Below, piece after piece: positions 63,916-64,000 of a DNA stretch of 64,000 nt (position 1 is its first letter; each line of letters begins with the position of its first letter). The stretch covers positions 86,480 to 150,479 of the forward strand of contig NZ_KB910926.1 in NCBI RefSeq assembly GCF_000383235.1. The letters are read 5' to 3'. The notes under the pieces were generated by a model. The model saw nothing but the letters and a program-made list of their open reading frames with translations, did not search any database and was not told the DNA's origin. This DNA is from Bacillus sp. 123MFChir2. Its GTDB lineage: Bacteria > Bacillota > Bacilli > Bacillales > Bacillaceae_G. A program made the translations under genes and the position numbers.

Positions 63916-64000
63916 CTCCGGCTCCTAGCCCCTTCCGTCTAAGAACCTTCCCCACGAGAAGGTAAAAAGCACCTTCTGTGGGAAAGAACCTTAGCCAGCG
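63908..64000 (-). repeat. Family C repeat, second type, cut by window end
   Basis: TATCTAGCTCCGGCTCCTAG, CGTCTAAGAACCTTCCCCACGAGAAGG, TGTGGGAAAGAACCTTAGCC, in reverse orientation; the same second-type core as at 27.0 and 28.1 kb. It continues past the window. Confidence 0.75.

Overview
The window is a chromosomal segment of a Bacillus cereus-group bacterium. The evidence is a plcR-papR quorum-sensing locus, low-GC coding with strong purine-rich ribosome binding sites, sporulation and germination genes (gerQ, cwlJ, rsfA, pbpG, spo0F, spoIIR), and many copies of the short intergenic repeats (bcr type) typical of this group. Gene order follows the ywd-ywf-ywh-ywi-ywj-ywk-ywl part of the B. subtilis map, with local insertions and losses. 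No phage, IS element, CRISPR array, rRNA or tRNA gene was seen.

Layout. 1-6 kb: a Cof-type phosphatase cut by the window edge, a 5'-truncated NCS2 permease, a two-TM potassium channel, ywdI and ywdK, then the germination pair cwlJ-gerQ and a D,D-carboxypeptidase. 6-10 kb: hemQ, pta, lipL and rsfA. 10-15 kb: a Fur-controlled siderophore uptake cluster (two permeases, ATPase, binding lipoprotein). The permeases and the ATPase are separated by one repeat inserted inside another. 15-21 kb: ywfO, ywhB, ywhC, ywhD, an acetyltransferase and pbpG. 21-26 kb: an inserted block (TRM11-like methyltransferase, MepB-like protein, glycerophosphodiesterase, MerR/MFS pair), absent from this position in B. subtilis. 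26-32 kb: speE-speB polyamine genes, a YxeA-like protein, ywiB-argS and map. 33-38 kb: an ABC exporter with its two-component system (yvfRSTU), a degraded nprB protease gene, then plcR and papR. 38-47 kb: a cardiolipin synthase, then a fatty/short-chain acyl-CoA oxidation cluster (fadF, thiolase, 3-hydroxybutyryl-CoA dehydrogenase, two acyl-CoA dehydrogenases, TetR). 47-64 kb: housekeeping genes rpoE, pyrG, spo0F, fbaA, murA2, glpX, rho, rpmE (type B), tdk, prfA, prmC, spoIIR, ywlB, ywlC, mntP.

How genes work together. PlcR is the pheromone-dependent virulence activator and PapR its peptide. Here the neighbouring protease gene nprB, reported to mature PapR, is reduced to a propeptide remnant, and the PapR C-terminus reads SDLPYEH, an unusual combination. 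The siderophore genes share iron control through two Fur-like boxes at one promoter. fadF and the thiolase gene carry the same palindromic operator (TGARYGAGCRTTCA), suggesting joint control by the local TetR or by a FadR-type repressor. pyrG has a GGGCTC start and a pyrimidine-rich terminator stem, as needed for CTP-sensing reiterative-transcription attenuation.

Three short repeat families fill most gaps. The first is bcr1-like (about 12 copies, two in tandem, one with an internal deletion). Family A carries two hairpins and has six intact or decayed copies. Family C is the AAAGCGGAAGCGGCT type. Several genes end exactly at a repeat boundary. Other regulatory structure includes a DnaA-box cluster at ywlC, a hairpin that buries the mntP ribosome binding site, and a G-poor leader in front of rho.
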